Below are positions 17,580 through 28,733 of a DNA stretch of 64,000 nucleotides, piece by piece; positions within the stretch are counted from its first letter, which is position 1, and the number at the start of each line of letters is the position of its first letter. Under the pieces are notes generated by a model. That model worked only from the letters and a program-made list of their open reading frames with translations. It was not told the DNA's origin and did no database searches. Made by a program: the position numbers and the translations under genes. Location: the NCBI RefSeq assembly GCF_013415905.1, contig NZ_CP058909.1:1364001-1428000 (forward strand). The letters run 5' to 3'. The DNA is from Halosimplex pelagicum. Its GTDB lineage: Archaea > Halobacteriota > Halobacteria > Halobacteriales > Haloarculaceae.

Positions 17580-18806
17580 TCACTCGGCTGCCGAAACGGT
17601 CAGCTCCATGATCTCGAAGTCAGAATGGAGGACCACCCCGTTGATGGTCGCTACAAGGAAGTCGATATCTCCGGCCATTGAAAAAGCAGTTTCGCCAGTT
17701 GTCGGTACCAAGCCATACAGTTGCTCATCGGCAGTCCCATACCAGAAGAGGCCGCCATGATAGGCCAGTAACTCGGGTGTGAAACCACTCACGTCCTCTA
17801 AAGTGCGTGACCAATACTTCTCGCCACTTTCGCGATCGGCCGCGAGAATCCCGTTCGTCGTCGGGACAGCGACGAGGTCGCCGACGATCACTGGTCGGCC
17901 GCTTACCTCTGTTCCAGTGCTCCACTCGTAGCCCAATGTCTGGAGGTTGATCCGACGGAGTTTGCGGTCCGCATCTGCGATGAGATCGCCCTCGTACGCT
18001 GTCGGGTATCCGACGTTAAGCGGTGACCGATACTGGATCGTCCCATCAGCCATGTCGAATCCGACGAGGAAGTTTTCGAATCCGATGTGGAGCGTTTCAT
18101 CGATCTGGGCTGTTTCTCCTGGGAAGGCTTTGTTCCTGACTGTGTTTGTCCATCGTTGCGAGAGGTCCGCCGTCTCTAAAAGAGAGATCCGGTTGACGGA
18201 TCTCCCGTCGTCGTCACTGGACTCCACAGTTCCACAGACGAGCGCATCTCCGACTTCCGTGATGAGCTCAATATCTCCGGTGAGTTGCGCTTGTGTACGC
18301 TGCTCCCCGGTCTCCGGGTCGAACCGGTAAATCGTCGATCGCTCTGTCTCTCTCGGCGTGACGCCGAGGGTGAGCGTGGAGTCGGTTAATTCGAGGACCG
18401 CACTACTCCCCGGACTCGCGATCGTTGTGGTCGGTTTCGACGACCCAAAGTCCCGGACCTGTATCTGGTCGCCAGTCGCGAATGCGTAGGACGGGCCGTG
18501 TGACGTAAGCGCAGTGAGGTTGTTCGTGAACGACTGTACCGTGGTCATCTCCGCTTCAGTCGTCGCGTAAGCCGGCGTGGACGTTCCCTGTTGTATAGGA
18601 CGCGATGATTCAGGAGTTCCAGTCGATCCCTCCGAAGTGGGTGAGGTTGACGTAGCCGTCCCCTGTTGTTTGGGGTTCAATGACTCAGACGTCCCACTCG
18701 GCTGTTCTGAACCTGACGGACTTGATGGACCCGTTGATTCTTGGAATGTGAGACACCCAGACGTACTGAGCCCAGCAAAGATGGAGAGAAGGTGGCGTCG
18801 GTTCAT
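17580..18806 (-). CDS. PQQ-like beta-propeller lipoprotein
   Basis: 408 residues. The N-terminus MNRRHLLSIFAGLSTSGC has a basic head, hydrophobic stretch and lipobox, so it is a lipid-anchored exported protein. A Ser/Thr/Pro-rich linker (about 20-85) leads into a WD/PQQ-like repeat domain with recurring D-x-x-TG-x-x-x-W/Y-type blades (FDPETGEQ, ADRESGEKYWS, VPTTGETAF). Such domains fold as beta-propellers; the ligand is unknown and binding of PQQ is not implied. It ends a head-to-tail pair with the next paralogue four bases away. Confidence 0.8.
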   Translation of the reverse strand: MNRRHLLSIFAGLSTSGCLTFQESTGPSSPSGSEQPSGTSESLNPKQQGTATSTSPTSEGSTGTPESSRPIQQGTSTPAYATTEAEMTTVQSFTNNLTALTSHGPSYAFATGDQIQVRDFGSSKPTTTIASPGSSAVLELTDSTLTLGVTPRETERSTIYRFDPETGEQRTQAQLTGDIELITEVGDALVCGTVESSDDDGRSVNRISLLETADLSQRWTNTVRNKAFPGETAQIDETLHIGFENFLVGFDMADGTIQYRSPLNVGYPTAYEGDLIADADRKLRRINLQTLGYEWSTGTEVSGRPVIVGDLVAVPTTNGILAADRESGEKYWSRTLEDVSGFTPELLAYHGGLFWYGTADEQLYGLVPTTGETAFSMAGDIDFLVATINGVVLHSDFEIMELTVSAAE

Positions 18807-18809
18807 TCC

Positions 18810-20036
18810 TTAGGCCTCGACCGAAAAGGCGACCAGCTGATTTTCCATGCGGACTCCTAAGCGCGAACCCAACTCAAAGGTGCCTTGTGTCGAAGCAGCG
18901 AACTGCGTCTGGACTTGCTGTTCGCCGGTCTCGATCTCGAACCCCAGCAGTGTACGGTTGCGCTCTTCATCGCTTGATGCAGTGGGAGCTACCCAGACGT
19001 AGTCACCGACAATCGCCGGTGTCGATTCGAGGGGATTGTCCGTTTGCGCTGTCCAGACGACCTCCCCAGTCTGGATATCGAGTGCGTGAAGTTGGTGATA
19101 GGATGCGAGATACGCGCGACCATCATGAAACGCAGGCGCCGCAGTATATACATACTGAGTGGCCCGGCGCTCTTCGAGGAGATGCCGCCATGCCACGGTT
19201 CCATCCGGTGCTATCTTTAGGAGCTCGACGCCGTCCCCAGCAATCGGAACGTACAGCGTGTCTTCATGGGCCCGGATCGGTGCCGTTACGTAACCGTTGA
19301 CGGCCCAGTTGAGTTCCCCCGTGACTGGATCGCGTGACTCGATACGCGGTTGATCACCCATTCCGAAGCCGACGATCGCCTGGTCACCGTACCCGATACC
19401 ACCTGTATAGGATCGTCCGACCTCGGTCACTGACCAGTTCTCATTAAGACCTGATTTCGATAACCCGACGAGTTCGTTCTCTTGCTCACCGGCGGCGTTG
19501 TAGTCTGTCCCGACTACGATGACCTCGTCGGTGACCGCGGGGGGGCCACCCACTGGGCCGAAATCGGACGACGATTCAACCGCGCCGGTCTGCAGATTCG
19601 CTCGGTACACGCCGCTTTCGAGGAACGAAGCGTAGTACAGAGCCGTCGTATCGGTTGCGCCGATTAACGAGATACGGTCTTGGTCGGTCTGCCAGCGTTG
19701 GGTTCCGTCGGTCGTTGCGACCGCACGAACGCCATCTCGAGAGCCTACATAGATTGTCTCGCCGTCGACGAACGCCTCGCCGGTCGGTTCGAAGAACACG
19801 CTCCACTCTCGGGAGAACGAGACAGGGGAAGCAGGCGTCTCAGTCTTGGTCGCCGTTGGCGTCGACGTTGGTGTTAGCGTTGGTGATGCGGGCGTTTCAG
19901 ATTCAGTCTGGGCTTGTGGACGCTCTATTTGGGTTGCTGTCTCAGTCGTGGTTGTGGCTGTCCTGAGACACCCCGTGAGTAACCCACTACCGACCGTAGC
20001 GAGCAAGGTCCGCCGTCTGTATGAGCTATCCGGCAT
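18810..20036 (-). CDS. PQQ-like beta-propeller lipoprotein with twin-arginine signal
   Basis: 408 residues from ATG 20036. SYRRRTLLATVGSGLLTGC combines a twin-arginine motif with a lipobox. A Thr-rich linker (about 25-65) is followed by propeller blades (VATTDGTQRW, LQTGAVES, RDPVTGELNWAV, LDIQTGEVVWTAQ, FEIETGEQQVQ). Same length and plan as its neighbour, so a duplicate that has diverged. The short gap to the downstream gene implies one transcript. Role unknown; a surface scaffold is plausible. Confidence 0.8.
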   Translation of the reverse strand: MPDSSYRRRTLLATVGSGLLTGCLRTATTTTETATQIERPQAQTESETPASPTLTPTSTPTATKTETPASPVSFSREWSVFFEPTGEAFVDGETIYVGSRDGVRAVATTDGTQRWQTDQDRISLIGATDTTALYYASFLESGVYRANLQTGAVESSSDFGPVGGPPAVTDEVIVVGTDYNAAGEQENELVGLSKSGLNENWSVTEVGRSYTGGIGYGDQAIVGFGMGDQPRIESRDPVTGELNWAVNGYVTAPIRAHEDTLYVPIAGDGVELLKIAPDGTVAWRHLLEERRATQYVYTAAPAFHDGRAYLASYHQLHALDIQTGEVVWTAQTDNPLESTPAIVGDYVWVAPTASSDEERNRTLLGFEIETGEQQVQTQFAASTQGTFELGSRLGVRMENQLVAFSVEA

Positions 20037-20241
20037 GGCCGACACGCTAGCTCGTTCTTCTGGTGTCTTGTGTCATTTTCGATCAGTTCGGATTCGGAGG
20101 GATCAAGGTTGGTCTAGTGGGGTTGAGGCCATCTCTAGTTCTGAGTATTCGCGTCCGTCGACAGTCGCCATCCTTTCATGATCTGAACCCGTCTACGGGG
20201 CGTCACCTGACCGAGTCGAACGCCCGACCTGAACACCGGAA

Positions 20242-20763
20242 CTACAGAACCGGTCCCGGACGCAGGAATAGAAATACGACCACGTTCAGTGTCAGCCCGA
20301 ACAACATAGTGGTCCCGGCAGTCGTCAGCAACAGCGCACCTTCTCGGCTGCTATACTGTTGTCGGACCCAGAAGCCCGCGCCGAGTGCTAGAAATCCGAA
20401 CACGTACGGCGCGATGACTACTGACAGAACGCTCGCAGAGACGGCGATAAATGAGATCAAGCCGTGGTTGTCTTGTCCGGCCTCGCCGTGTCGAGTGCGA
20501 AACTGGTCGAATGCGTAGATCGCTCCCGTAACGAGATTGAGAACCGGGAGGCAGAGTCCTCCGAGGGTCGGCCACGAGTCACCGCCGCTCTGCGGGCTGT
20601 CAATGATAACAGCCGGGAGAAGGAGTAGCGACGCGGCCCAACAAGCCCACAGTAATTCAACTAACGTCGCGAGTTCGAATAGATAGCCAAGCACGAGGCC
20701 GTCAATCCAGAGCGGCACGGTGACAGCGACGACGAAATGTGCTCTGCTAGCGCGATCAGCCAT
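20242..20763 (-). CDS. Membrane protein of unknown function
   Basis: 173 residues with five hydrophobic segments and a polar loop at about 90-100 (DQFRTRHGEAGQDN). No family recognised. It is 205 bases upstream of the lipoprotein pair and on the same strand, so possibly the first gene of that transcript. It is divergent from the Yip1-like gene 95 bases away. The shared intergenic region is AT-rich and would contain both promoters. Confidence 0.6.
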   Translation of the reverse strand: MADRASRAHFVVAVTVPLWIDGLVLGYLFELATLVELLWACWAASLLLLPAVIIDSPQSGGDSWPTLGGLCLPVLNLVTGAIYAFDQFRTRHGEAGQDNHGLISFIAVSASVLSVVIAPYVFGFLALGAGFWVRQQYSSREGALLLTTAGTTMLFGLTLNVVVFLFLRPGPVL

Positions 20764-20857
20764 GCCATGCCTATCTGTCGACCGTTCCCAAAAAAGGCCC
20801 GCTCGGAAATTAGGTTAGGACCATAAATTATACAATCTGTGTACAGTTGGGTATCAT

Positions 20858-21655
20858 ATGGCAGTCAGGGGTATCGGAGCGGTCGTACGCGGGGCGTTTG
20901 ATGCAGTTATTCGCCCACATCGGTTCGTCGAATTTCAGACGGACTCGTACGCAACATCGAGACTTGGCATGGTCCGCCAAATGGGCTCGCTCCTCGGTGT
21001 CTATATCATCAATCTCGTTGCATACGCGATACCGCTGACACTTGCGGGCATCGGCGTCCAGCCGACACAACAGTCGCCAGGCTGGTTTCGGAATCTCGTC
21101 AGCGCATCCGGCATCGATCCGACGGCCGGTTGGCAGTTACTGGTCGCGTTCGTCCAGAACTCGCTGTACATCACGATGGCCACTGCCATCACGTTGGTGA
21201 CGTTCCACGTCGGCGTGCTCATCGTGCGAGATTCGCGAGATATCGTCCAGAGCGTGCATACCGTCGTGTACACGACGAGCGCGTATCTGGTTGCGGTATT
21301 CTCCGGCGTGTGGTATCTGACTAACCAGGCCGGCGTGAGCGGTGCCCGGGTACTCGTTCGGAACCTTCAGGCGTCGTTCGTCTACGCCATTATCGATCTG
21401 CTAGGTGCGGACCTAGAACTCCCGGGCGGCAGGCCCGAGGAGATAGCTGCGAACGCCCTCTCAACGGAAGGGCAGTGGATACTGGCGTTGCTTTCGGTCG
21501 CGTTGTTGTATTACCTGTTTTCCCTGTACCTCGGTGCACGAATCAACCATCGAGCAACGCGGAGTAACGCGCTCATCGCGGTCGCCGCCGTTGCGCTCTC
21601 CCCAGCCGTCTACGTCACTGGTTCGGTCCTCGCATACACACTCGGATTCACATAA
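20858..21655 (+). CDS. Yip1-family-like membrane protein
   Basis: 265 residues with about five hydrophobic helices after a soluble N-terminus that contains the Yip1-like opening (GAFDAVIRPHRFVEFQTDSYATSRLGMVRQMGSLLGVYIINLVAYAIPL). Yip1-like proteins in prokaryotes are uncharacterised envelope proteins. It is the first gene of a tight four-gene run: Yip1-like, PH-domain-like and two propeller lipoproteins, spaced by one base or overlapping by four. Confidence 0.7.
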   Translation: MAVRGIGAVVRGAFDAVIRPHRFVEFQTDSYATSRLGMVRQMGSLLGVYIINLVAYAIPLTLAGIGVQPTQQSPGWFRNLVSASGIDPTAGWQLLVAFVQNSLYITMATAITLVTFHVGVLIVRDSRDIVQSVHTVVYTTSAYLVAVFSGVWYLTNQAGVSGARVLVRNLQASFVYAIIDLLGADLELPGGRPEEIAANALSTEGQWILALLSVALLYYLFSLYLGARINHRATRSNALIAVAAVALSPAVYVTGSVLAYTLGFT

Positions 21656-21656
21656 G

Positions 21657-22193
21657 ATGTCACAACTCGATACACAAACCACGGACACGACGGAGCAGTC
21701 GGACGCACAGGAGGAGAGCGAACAGGAGAGCGTCGTCCTTGAGACGAACCCAACGACGAAACCCACGTTGATCCGATTGGGGCTCGTCCTGTTGCTCAGT
21801 CTCGGACTGTTTGGGTACCTCCAGTTCGATCCGCAAGCGCTCGGATCTCCGGATATCACCAACACAGCAGCCCTTATCGTCCTCCTGCTTGGGTTGGTAC
21901 TGACAATTCGGTTTTTGGTTCGGACGCTCGTCTTGACGAGGACACGGTACGTCGTCACGGGGAATCGTGTCGAGCAACGCTATGAGCTACTCTACCGGAC
22001 TCACTCGAAGGGCGTCAGATTCGACAAAGTCCGGAGTCACGAGCTGAACCAGAACCGCGTTCAGTCGTTGCTCGGATACGGGACGATCTCGATGAACCGT
22101 GGGCTCGGACCGCTCCGACTCGAAAACGTGGATGAACCCCAGACTGTCTACGAGACCATTCGAACGTGCATTGACCGAACGGAATCGGAATGA
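21657..22193 (+). CDS. Membrane protein with bacterial PH-like (YdbS/bPH2) domain
   Basis: 178 residues from ATG 21657, one base after the upstream stop. The N-terminus is acidic and Thr/Gln-rich (about 1-35). Two helices (about 37-56, 68-90) are followed by a domain that begins RTRYVVTGNRVEQRYELLYRTHSKGVRFDKVRSHELNQNRVQSLLGYGTISM, the strand-rich pattern of YdbS-type bPH2 domains. Such domains sit at the cytoplasmic side and have an unknown role. The stop overlaps the next start (ATGA). Confidence 0.75.
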   Translation: MSQLDTQTTDTTEQSDAQEESEQESVVLETNPTTKPTLIRLGLVLLLSLGLFGYLQFDPQALGSPDITNTAALIVLLLGLVLTIRFLVRTLVLTRTRYVVTGNRVEQRYELLYRTHSKGVRFDKVRSHELNQNRVQSLLGYGTISMNRGLGPLRLENVDEPQTVYETIRTCIDRTESE

Positions 22194-23500
22194 GGGGGGT
22201 CGACCAGACGGATAACAGTACTGCCACAGCGAGCAAACGCCAGTACTTAGCTGCCATCGCGGCGAGCGTCAGTCTCGGTGGTTGTCTGCAGTTCTCGGAG
22301 GCCGACACGACAGCAAATAAACCTAGACCGACATCGGATCGGCCTGAAACGACCACTGAATCCGGACCGACACCGGACCAGTTTGAGGCGACCGATGATC
22401 CCGAGACGCCCAATGAAACCAAGACGTCCAGTAGGGATCGGACTACCGAAGATTCCACCACTCAGTCACAGCCGACAGAGACACCAGCACTACCGCCCGG
22501 AACCAGATGGATAGCGAATGCACAGGCACCATTCATTGCAGGGCCGGTCGTCGTCGACGAGACTGTGATCGCGACCAGCCTCGATCGACACGTCTACGCG
22601 TTTGATATCGAGACTGGCGCGGAACAGTGGTCCGTCAGCAGCGAGACGAAACTCAACAAGGGACTGTCGGTACTTGACGGCGTCGCCGTCGCAACCGGGT
22701 TTGAGGAGCAACTCGGCGTCGCCGTTGACGACGGTACTGTCACGTATCGGAAGCAGGCGGGCGTCGAGAGCGGTATCCGTGCGCAGGTCATTGCCGACGA
22801 TGCGGTGTATCAGTGTGGGGTTCAGGGTGGTGTGAGAGCGCTCGACCCGGACACAGGGGAGTACCAGTGGACAGCACCCAGCGACAAACCGCGCGTGGCT
22901 ATCGATCACGACGGTGATACCATCTGTGTCGGTCTTCATCCGACTGGCAAACACGGCTCCCCGCCGTGGGCGTTCGCGGGATTCGACGCCGCCACAGGTG
23001 ACCGACTGTGGTACGTCGAGCGCGACTCGGATGCGAGTTCAGTCAATCCCCAGATCGCCGTTGCTGATGGAACGTGTTTGGCGTATAACAGCAGTAACCA
23101 CCACATGCGCATTAACGCCCGGACGGGCGATATCCACACGGAGGTCACGGACTCTCAGATCGGTCGCCTCTACGGTACTGCCAACGGGACTATTGTGGTG
23201 ACCCGTGGATCGGAACTCCAAGGCATCAGCAATTCAACGGAAAATGTCATTTGGGCAACGACTGTCGGGTCAGGGCGGTACAACGCAACGTGCTTCGACG
23301 ACGGAACGTTCTGGTACCTCTCGAACCAAACGCTCTACAAGACCGATATTTCTACCGGTGATGCAACGACAGTCGGTGATCTCTCGCTTGGTGGAACTTC
23401 GGTTGACGGGACCGGCGTCGAAGACGGTCTCGCAGTCGCTGGGGAGACTGTGTTCGTGACGACGAGCGACGCTCATATCCGTGCACTTGAACAGCCATGA
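22190..23500 (+). CDS. PQQ-like beta-propeller lipoprotein
   Basis: 436 residues. ATG overlaps the upstream stop by four bases. SKRQYLAAIAASVSLGGC ends in a lipobox after a longer than usual N-terminal tail. A Thr/Pro/Glu-rich linker (about 40-95) leads to a propeller: FDIETGAEQWSV, VDDGTVTYR, LDPDTGEYQWT, FDAATGDRLWYVE, NARTGDIHTEV, DISTGDATTV. Two Cys in blades (DAVYQCG, DTICVG) are unusual for halophile exports. Its stop overlaps the next gene's start. Confidence 0.8.
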   Translation: MRGVDQTDNSTATASKRQYLAAIAASVSLGGCLQFSEADTTANKPRPTSDRPETTTESGPTPDQFEATDDPETPNETKTSSRDRTTEDSTTQSQPTETPALPPGTRWIANAQAPFIAGPVVVDETVIATSLDRHVYAFDIETGAEQWSVSSETKLNKGLSVLDGVAVATGFEEQLGVAVDDGTVTYRKQAGVESGIRAQVIADDAVYQCGVQGGVRALDPDTGEYQWTAPSDKPRVAIDHDGDTICVGLHPTGKHGSPPWAFAGFDAATGDRLWYVERDSDASSVNPQIAVADGTCLAYNSSNHHMRINARTGDIHTEVTDSQIGRLYGTANGTIVVTRGSELQGISNSTENVIWATTVGSGRYNATCFDDGTFWYLSNQTLYKTDISTGDATTVGDLSLGGTSVDGTGVEDGLAVAGETVFVTTSDAHIRALEQP

Positions 23501-24828
23501 CAGGGTCAAACGCCGACATCGACGACAAGTCAGTGTCGCGGCAACGCTGGACACGACGGGGATTCGTCGGTATCGTGGTGGGATCGGCGACTACCGGTTG
23601 TCTTCGAATGGGGGCTGACAGTCCTGCGAATACGGATAGCGAAGAACGGACTACGGAGGGAACGGCCACGGAACGACCGGTTACGGAGCAATCAGTCACA
23701 GAGAAATCAGACACAGAGAGGCTGAGAACGATGACCCCACAGGGGACGAACACCGATGAGACACAGACAGGGACCCCATCTTGGCCACGACCTACGGGGC
23801 TCCGTCAGGACTGGACCGCAGAGTTCATCGGGCAAGTGTTTGTCGTCCAGACTGCCCCGGACGACGAGATGGTCGTCGTCGGTGGTGAAAACGGTATCGG
23901 GGCGGTGTCGCCATCTACCGGCGAGCGTGTCTGGACCACATATACCGCCTGGATCGGGAGGCTCCCTGCGATATCAGCGACGACTGTCTACGCGGCCGGA
24001 CGGAATGGGACGTTGCATGCCTTGGCGCGCTCGGACGGGTCCACCCAATGGACGTTTGAGGGGGAGACGGGACTGACGACAGCACCTCTTGTTTTCCCGG
24101 ACCGCGACCGGGTCGTAGTCGGTGCCGGTCAGTCGAACGGTCGGCAAGTCGGTTCTGTCGGCGATTCGGAGTTCGACCCAACGTATCTGTATGTCCTCAA
24201 CACCGACGGATCGTGTGTTTGGTCGGTCGAGACTGCTGGCGGTAATCCAGTGACGGCGACTGCCGTTCACGATGACCGCCTCTACCTGCGGACGGTGAAC
24301 CGGATCGAGGCGTATTCGCTCACGGATGGGACCCGAGCGTGGCGGCTCGGCGTCAATGACCTCCAGTGGGATAACGTATCACTCACCCCGTACCGCGGGA
24401 AGCGCATGTTCGCAGACGAAAACGGAGTCTACGTCCCGACAAAAGATGGGGTGGCTGCGTTCGCCCCCGATGGGACCAAGCAGTGGCGCTTCGAACCGTT
24501 CGATAGACCACGTCGATACCAATACGAATCGGGCATGCTCTACGTCGGTGCCGCGGACAACGCGGTTTACGCCATCGATACCACCGACGGGTCACAGACT
24601 TGGCGGACACAGCTTGACGGCGAGATTAATGTGTTGGTTCGTGGCGACGATGGTCTCTGGACCGGCACCGAAACCGGGACAGTTGGTCTACTATTGCCTG
24701 ACAGTGGTGAGACGCGGTTTACCAAGAGCATTGATGAGTCAGTCACTGCAGGGGACGTTATCAAAGAGCGTCTTGTAATAGCGACAGCAGGCTTGGAGTT
24801 TCGGGGGTTTGCGTTCCAGTATCCCTGA
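23497..24828 (+). CDS. PQQ-like beta-propeller lipoprotein with Tat signal
   Basis: 443 residues, overlapping the preceding gene by four bases. RQRWTRRGFVGIVVGSATTGC has a twin-arginine motif and lipobox. A Thr/Glu-rich stalk (about 40-90) is followed by blades such as VSPSTGERVWTTY, LARSDGSTQWTFEG, YSLTDGTRAWRL, FAPDGTKQWRFE, IDTTDGSQTWRTQ and LLPDSGETRFT. Fourth propeller lipoprotein in 7.3 kb, and last gene of this transcript. Confidence 0.8.
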   Translation: MTGSNADIDDKSVSRQRWTRRGFVGIVVGSATTGCLRMGADSPANTDSEERTTEGTATERPVTEQSVTEKSDTERLRTMTPQGTNTDETQTGTPSWPRPTGLRQDWTAEFIGQVFVVQTAPDDEMVVVGGENGIGAVSPSTGERVWTTYTAWIGRLPAISATTVYAAGRNGTLHALARSDGSTQWTFEGETGLTTAPLVFPDRDRVVVGAGQSNGRQVGSVGDSEFDPTYLYVLNTDGSCVWSVETAGGNPVTATAVHDDRLYLRTVNRIEAYSLTDGTRAWRLGVNDLQWDNVSLTPYRGKRMFADENGVYVPTKDGVAAFAPDGTKQWRFEPFDRPRRYQYESGMLYVGAADNAVYAIDTTDGSQTWRTQLDGEINVLVRGDDGLWTGTETGTVGLLLPDSGETRFTKSIDESVTAGDVIKERLVIATAGLEFRGFAFQYP

Positions 24829-25110
24829 AAGTAGGAGACATCGTCTTCATCGTTTTAACCGATCTTATGTGGCAATTGGGATCCAGTTAAGGAGAGATGT
24901 TTCATAAGACACTCTCTTCCAGATCGGCGGAGTAAACACGAGGGCCATTGCTGCTACAGAGTAAGGCCCACCCAGCGGTCCGCGGCCCGGAAGCGACTCC
25001 GGCCATTGCGACGTTCTCAGAAAACTACCTTGGCAAAAGTTGGGTCTGTAGACTGTGCGAGACGAAACCCACCGCTTTTGCGGTCGGTAGCTGAATAGCA
25101 GTTTACGCGT

Positions 25111-26142
25111 ATGACCGCCCCGTATCACCCGGTCGAATCCCCAGACGAAACCACCATCTTCCCGTATCACGATCTCACACCGCCGACTACAGCGGATGTC
25201 TACCACGCACACCAAGTTGTCAGTCGGTACCTCTCCCAGACACCGCTTGTTCGAAGCGAATTCCTGTCCGCTGAATTCGGTGCTGATGTGTATCTCAAGC
25301 GGGAAGATATCCTTCCAACGGGCGCATTCAAAGTTCGTGGCGGCATTAACCTAGTCTCTCAACTGGATGATGGATTCCACGACCCTGGACTGATCTCTGC
25401 CAGCACTGGAAATCACGGTCAATCCATCGCGTACGCCGGTCGCATGTTCGATATCCCAGTAACAATCGTTGTCCCTGAAGATGCGAATCCCTCGAAAGTA
25501 ACAGAAATGGAGCGGCTCGGTGCAGCAGTTCGGTTCCACGGGGATGCATTCGATGACGCCCGTGAGCACGCCGAGGAGCTAGCTGCAGATGAGGGCTACC
25601 GGTACGTCCACTCGGCGAATGAGCCGGCACTCGTTTCCGGTGTTGGCACCGCTGGACTTGAGATCGTCGAGGACCTCCCTGATATCGACTATCTGTTTTG
25701 CCCGGTCGGCGGCGGATCGAGTGCAGCTGGCTACTGTCTTACAGTCGGAACCCTCACAGAAGCAACCGTGATCGGCGCACAATCGGAGGCTGCGCCAGCG
25801 ATGCACCGCGCCTGGACTGAAGGACATCTCGCCTCTCACGAGCAGATGGAAACCTCTGCAGAAGGAATTGCGACACGAGTCCCGTTCGCATTGACGATGA
25901 ATGTGCTCCGAAACCAACTCCCCGAATTTGATCTCGTGAGCGAGCACGCGATCAAGGAGGGTGTTCGAGACCTATTTACAGAAGAGCGGATTCCCGCAGA
26001 GGGGGCGTGTGCAGCAAGCCTCGCAGCGATGCGACAGCGCCAAGAAGAACTGCGCGGTCAAACGGTTGTGTTCCCTATCTCTGGACGGAATATCTCACCT
26101 GCAACCCTACGGTCGATTGTTGGGAACACGAATCACCTGTGA
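25111..26142 (+). CDS. PLP-dependent threonine/serine dehydratase-like enzyme
   Basis: 343 residues, fold type II PLP enzyme. YLKREDILPTGAFKVRGG contains the PLP-binding Lys. SASTGNHGQSIAYAGRMF is the substrate/phosphate loop, and VGGGSSAAGYCLTVG is the glycine-rich phosphate cup (usually GGGGL; here GGGSS). FPISGRNISP corresponds to the C-terminal SGGN loop with Arg in place of Gly. Threonine ammonia-lyase (EC 4.3.1.19) is the closest match by motif, but altered loops could mean a different amino acid. No ACT domain, so no isoleucine feedback. ATG 25111. Confidence 0.8.
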   Translation: MTAPYHPVESPDETTIFPYHDLTPPTTADVYHAHQVVSRYLSQTPLVRSEFLSAEFGADVYLKREDILPTGAFKVRGGINLVSQLDDGFHDPGLISASTGNHGQSIAYAGRMFDIPVTIVVPEDANPSKVTEMERLGAAVRFHGDAFDDAREHAEELAADEGYRYVHSANEPALVSGVGTAGLEIVEDLPDIDYLFCPVGGGSSAAGYCLTVGTLTEATVIGAQSEAAPAMHRAWTEGHLASHEQMETSAEGIATRVPFALTMNVLRNQLPEFDLVSEHAIKEGVRDLFTEERIPAEGACAASLAAMRQRQEELRGQTVVFPISGRNISPATLRSIVGNTNHL

Positions 26143-26433
26143 CTTCTTCGATGACTACAGCTGTTGGCTTCTCCTTGAATGTGTTTTAGTTCATAACTAT
26201 TTCTTACGAATGTTAACCGAGCTACCGTCAATGTTTATTGGTTTCAACTGTGAATAAGCGGCTACTGCATTGAAGGAACTGTATCGCATTCATACCAAAC
26301 TGGTTTGCACAATCGGTAATACTGAGTAGAAACCGTGATTAAGCCACCATCACCGATACCAAAGTTCCACCGTGTGGTAGCATGAAGGCAGAGACCAGCT
26401 AATGTTAGAAACGTACTTCTATGGGATAGTTTG

Positions 26434-26694
26434 ATGGCAGGGAGCTGGCGCGATTCGTCCAACCGGTCCGAGATCGAGAAACTGACACTTGCACTCTGGG
26501 CATTGATAGGTGGGCTTGCGATTGGCTTCGCTATATCCACAATCGGAATGGCTGCTGCTTGGTGGTTCTCGTGGGATATTTCAGTCGCGATCTCAGGATT
26601 ACTGGGAGCAACCATAACAACCACCGGTTTCACATTATACGTTGCATTTAATCCAGATGGACTTTCGAAACGGGTTCAGAATGCAATTGACTGA
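26434..26694 (+). CDS. Small two-helix membrane protein
   Basis: 86 residues from ATG 26434 (TTG just before it in frame). Hydrophobic helices at about 20-47 and 53-75 separated by a short WDIS loop. Basic/polar ends. No family recognised. It stands alone just upstream of the TnpB element's left end. Coding bias is moderate. Confidence 0.5.
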   Translation: MAGSWRDSSNRSEIEKLTLALWALIGGLAIGFAISTIGMAAAWWFSWDISVAISGLLGATITTTGFTLYVAFNPDGLSKRVQNAID

Positions 26695-26754
26695 GTCCCT
26701 GTGAGTGTCACCTTTCCACTTTCATAGGTTGTTTTATAGAATAGCAGGAGAAAA

Positions 26755-26772
26755 CCAACCCCTTCAGGGGTT
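26755..26772 (+). repeat. Left-end hairpin of TnpB element
   Basis: CAACCCC pairs perfectly with GGGGTTG around a TTCA loop, 88 bases ahead of tnpB. Loop identity with the right-end hairpin (28095-28114) indicates paired ends of one IS200/IS605-type element. Confidence 0.55.
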
Positions 26773-26860
26773 GAATGAATCCGTAAGCTAGTGCTCCTCC
26801 TCCGACAAACACTCGACCACCCCCCCAACGTATTTGAACCAATACCCCTACATATAACAT

Positions 26861-28117
<1,257 letters not shown>

Positions 28118-28307
28118 CTCAAAGTTGTCACTCGATACATCGATGCTCTCAGGAGAGCGACGATGGGCGAACGACAGTAGTTCTACCCGCATACCATCGG
28201 GATAAATATCTTCCTAGGTGTGGTTGAAATTAGTCGATTAACCAATTAATACAGGGTAACTGGAGATATATGCCAAATAACTACAGATAGAGGTGGATAG
28301 TTACCAT

Positions 28308-28733
28308 CTACTCAGGAATGGGTTTCTTGCCGGTTCGAACGCACTCCCAGCAGGGGAAGTCATCGAGACATTCGCTGCATTCCCTGTCGGGAACTGACCC
28401 ACTCTCGCCCGAATCGGCTTGGGTATCGATCCGGCCACCGTCTGGAGCGACTACTTTGGGGTCTGTTTTGGTCGCGATCGCATCGACGAGCGGTCTTCGA
28501 ATAGCAACTGCGACGCGGTGCTTGCACGCGCCCTCGTAGTGCTCGTCGGCTAGACAGGTACACGAAGCCGGGACACCGTCGTCGATGCGGACGAGATACT
28601 CGTGCTCGCTCGGGTGTTCGTGACTACCGTTCCGGATCTGGACGGCCCCGGAGACGAGCGTGAATTCGAAGGCTTCGTACTGGGCTCGCTTGGCGACGGG
28701 ACTCGTAAACTCGAGTTGGCTGAGCGGATGCAT
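28308..28733 (-). CDS. SWIM zinc-finger protein
   Basis: 141 residues. The SWIM motif CxCxnCxH is complete: Cys58, Cys60, Cys70, His72 (ASCTCLADEHYEGACKH). A second cysteine group (ECSEC...CWEC) near the C-terminus may bind another zinc. SWIM domains mediate DNA or protein contacts; stand-alone versions are common in haloarchaea and often near mobile DNA. The start region is duplicated 5.7 kb away (34435-34521). ATG 28733. Confidence 0.75.
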   Translation of the reverse strand: MHPLSQLEFTSPVAKRAQYEAFEFTLVSGAVQIRNGSHEHPSEHEYLVRIDDGVPASCTCLADEHYEGACKHRVAVAIRRPLVDAIATKTDPKVVAPDGGRIDTQADSGESGSVPDRECSECLDDFPCWECVRTGKKPIPE

